NCBI GenBank assembly: GCA_900757695.1
Contig: CAAEOU010000336.1
Location: forward strand, 1 to 6,968
Length of the DNA stretch: 6,968 bases
Direction of reading: 5' to 3'
Source of the DNA: an uncultured Oscillospiraceae bacterium
GTDB lineage: Bacteria > Bacillota_A > Clostridia > Oscillospirales > Oscillospiraceae
Part shown: piece after piece, positions 6,904 to 6,968 of the stretch
Numbering within the stretch: the first letter of the stretch is position 1
How the letters are laid out: every line of letters begins with the position of its first letter
Notes under the pieces: model-generated
Told to the model about the DNA's origin: nothing
The model's database searches: none
What the model saw: only the letters and a program-made list of their open reading frames with translations
Translations under genes and position numbers: made by a program

Positions 6904-6968
6904 TCAGCCATGAGGAGCGGTGCCGTCCACAATGGCGGTGTTCAGGGCGGGGAACACCACCGCGTCTA
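6904..6968 (-). CDS. Possible 3' end of a convergent gene (truncated by window edge)
   Basis: On the minus strand, from the window edge to a TGA at 6904-6906, there is an open frame of 20 codons with strong G/C bias at third positions (about 16 of 20), similar to the genes around it. It reads DAVVFPALNTAIVDG and onward. I do not recognise the family. If real, it would converge on the HDOD gene, with only ~16 bases between stops. The stretch is too short to be sure, and a plus-strand frame from the ATG at 6910 is also open but lacks a ribosome site. Confidence 0.3.
   Translation of the reverse strand, partial: DAVVFPALNTAIVDGTAPHG

Noticed and set aside
6937..6958. Inverted repeat GGTGTTC/GAACACC with 8-base loop as an operon terminator
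   Set aside because: No T tract follows before the window ends, and the repeat falls inside a possible minus-strand coding end. It can be read in two pairing registers, so it is not called as a terminator.

Overview
The window is one dense, plus-strand flagellar and chemotaxis gene cluster. It holds seven genes plus the 3' part of an eighth, and every gap is under about 40 bases. G+C is high, and the gene content matches motile Firmicutes: FlhA, sigma-28, paired FlgF/FlgG-type rod proteins, CheC, CheD and CheV. High G+C with this gene set suggests a motile gut-type clostridium, perhaps Oscillospirales. That placement is an inference from composition and gene content, not from a marker gene.

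Layout: (1) 1-1163, 3' end of flhA, covering the linker and cytoplasmic domain of the flagellar type III export gate. (2) 1184-1987, flagellar sigma factor of the FliA/SigD type. (3) 2013-2765 and 2782-3513, tandem FlgF/FlgG-family rod proteins. (4) 3527-4147, CheC phosphatase, overlapping (5) 4140-4622, CheD receptor deamidase. (6) 4663-5604, CheV (CheW adaptor fused to a receiver), overlapping by ATGA with (7) 5601-6887, a degenerate-EAL plus HDOD protein of the YuxH/CdgJ type. (8) The last 81 bases hold no plus-strand gene; a short minus-strand reading frame there may be the 3' end of a convergent gene.

Working model: FlhA exports the rod subunits, and the sigma factor drives late flagellar genes. 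CheC, CheD and CheV provide Bacillus-style adaptation (CheY-P dephosphorylation, receptor deamidation, phosphorylatable coupling). The terminal HDOD protein is a candidate motility or signalling regulator translated in step with CheV. Unlike the Bacillus subtilis fla/che operon, no flhF, flhG, cheB, cheA or cheW lies between flhA and cheC. Instead the sigma gene and rod genes sit there, and cheV and the HDOD gene are added at the end.

I found no mobile element, CRISPR array, RNA gene or convincing terminator. I see no wholly new system. The points most worth checking are a substituted catalytic residue in CheC site 1, the cheV-HDOD coupling, and the absent flhF-flhG.
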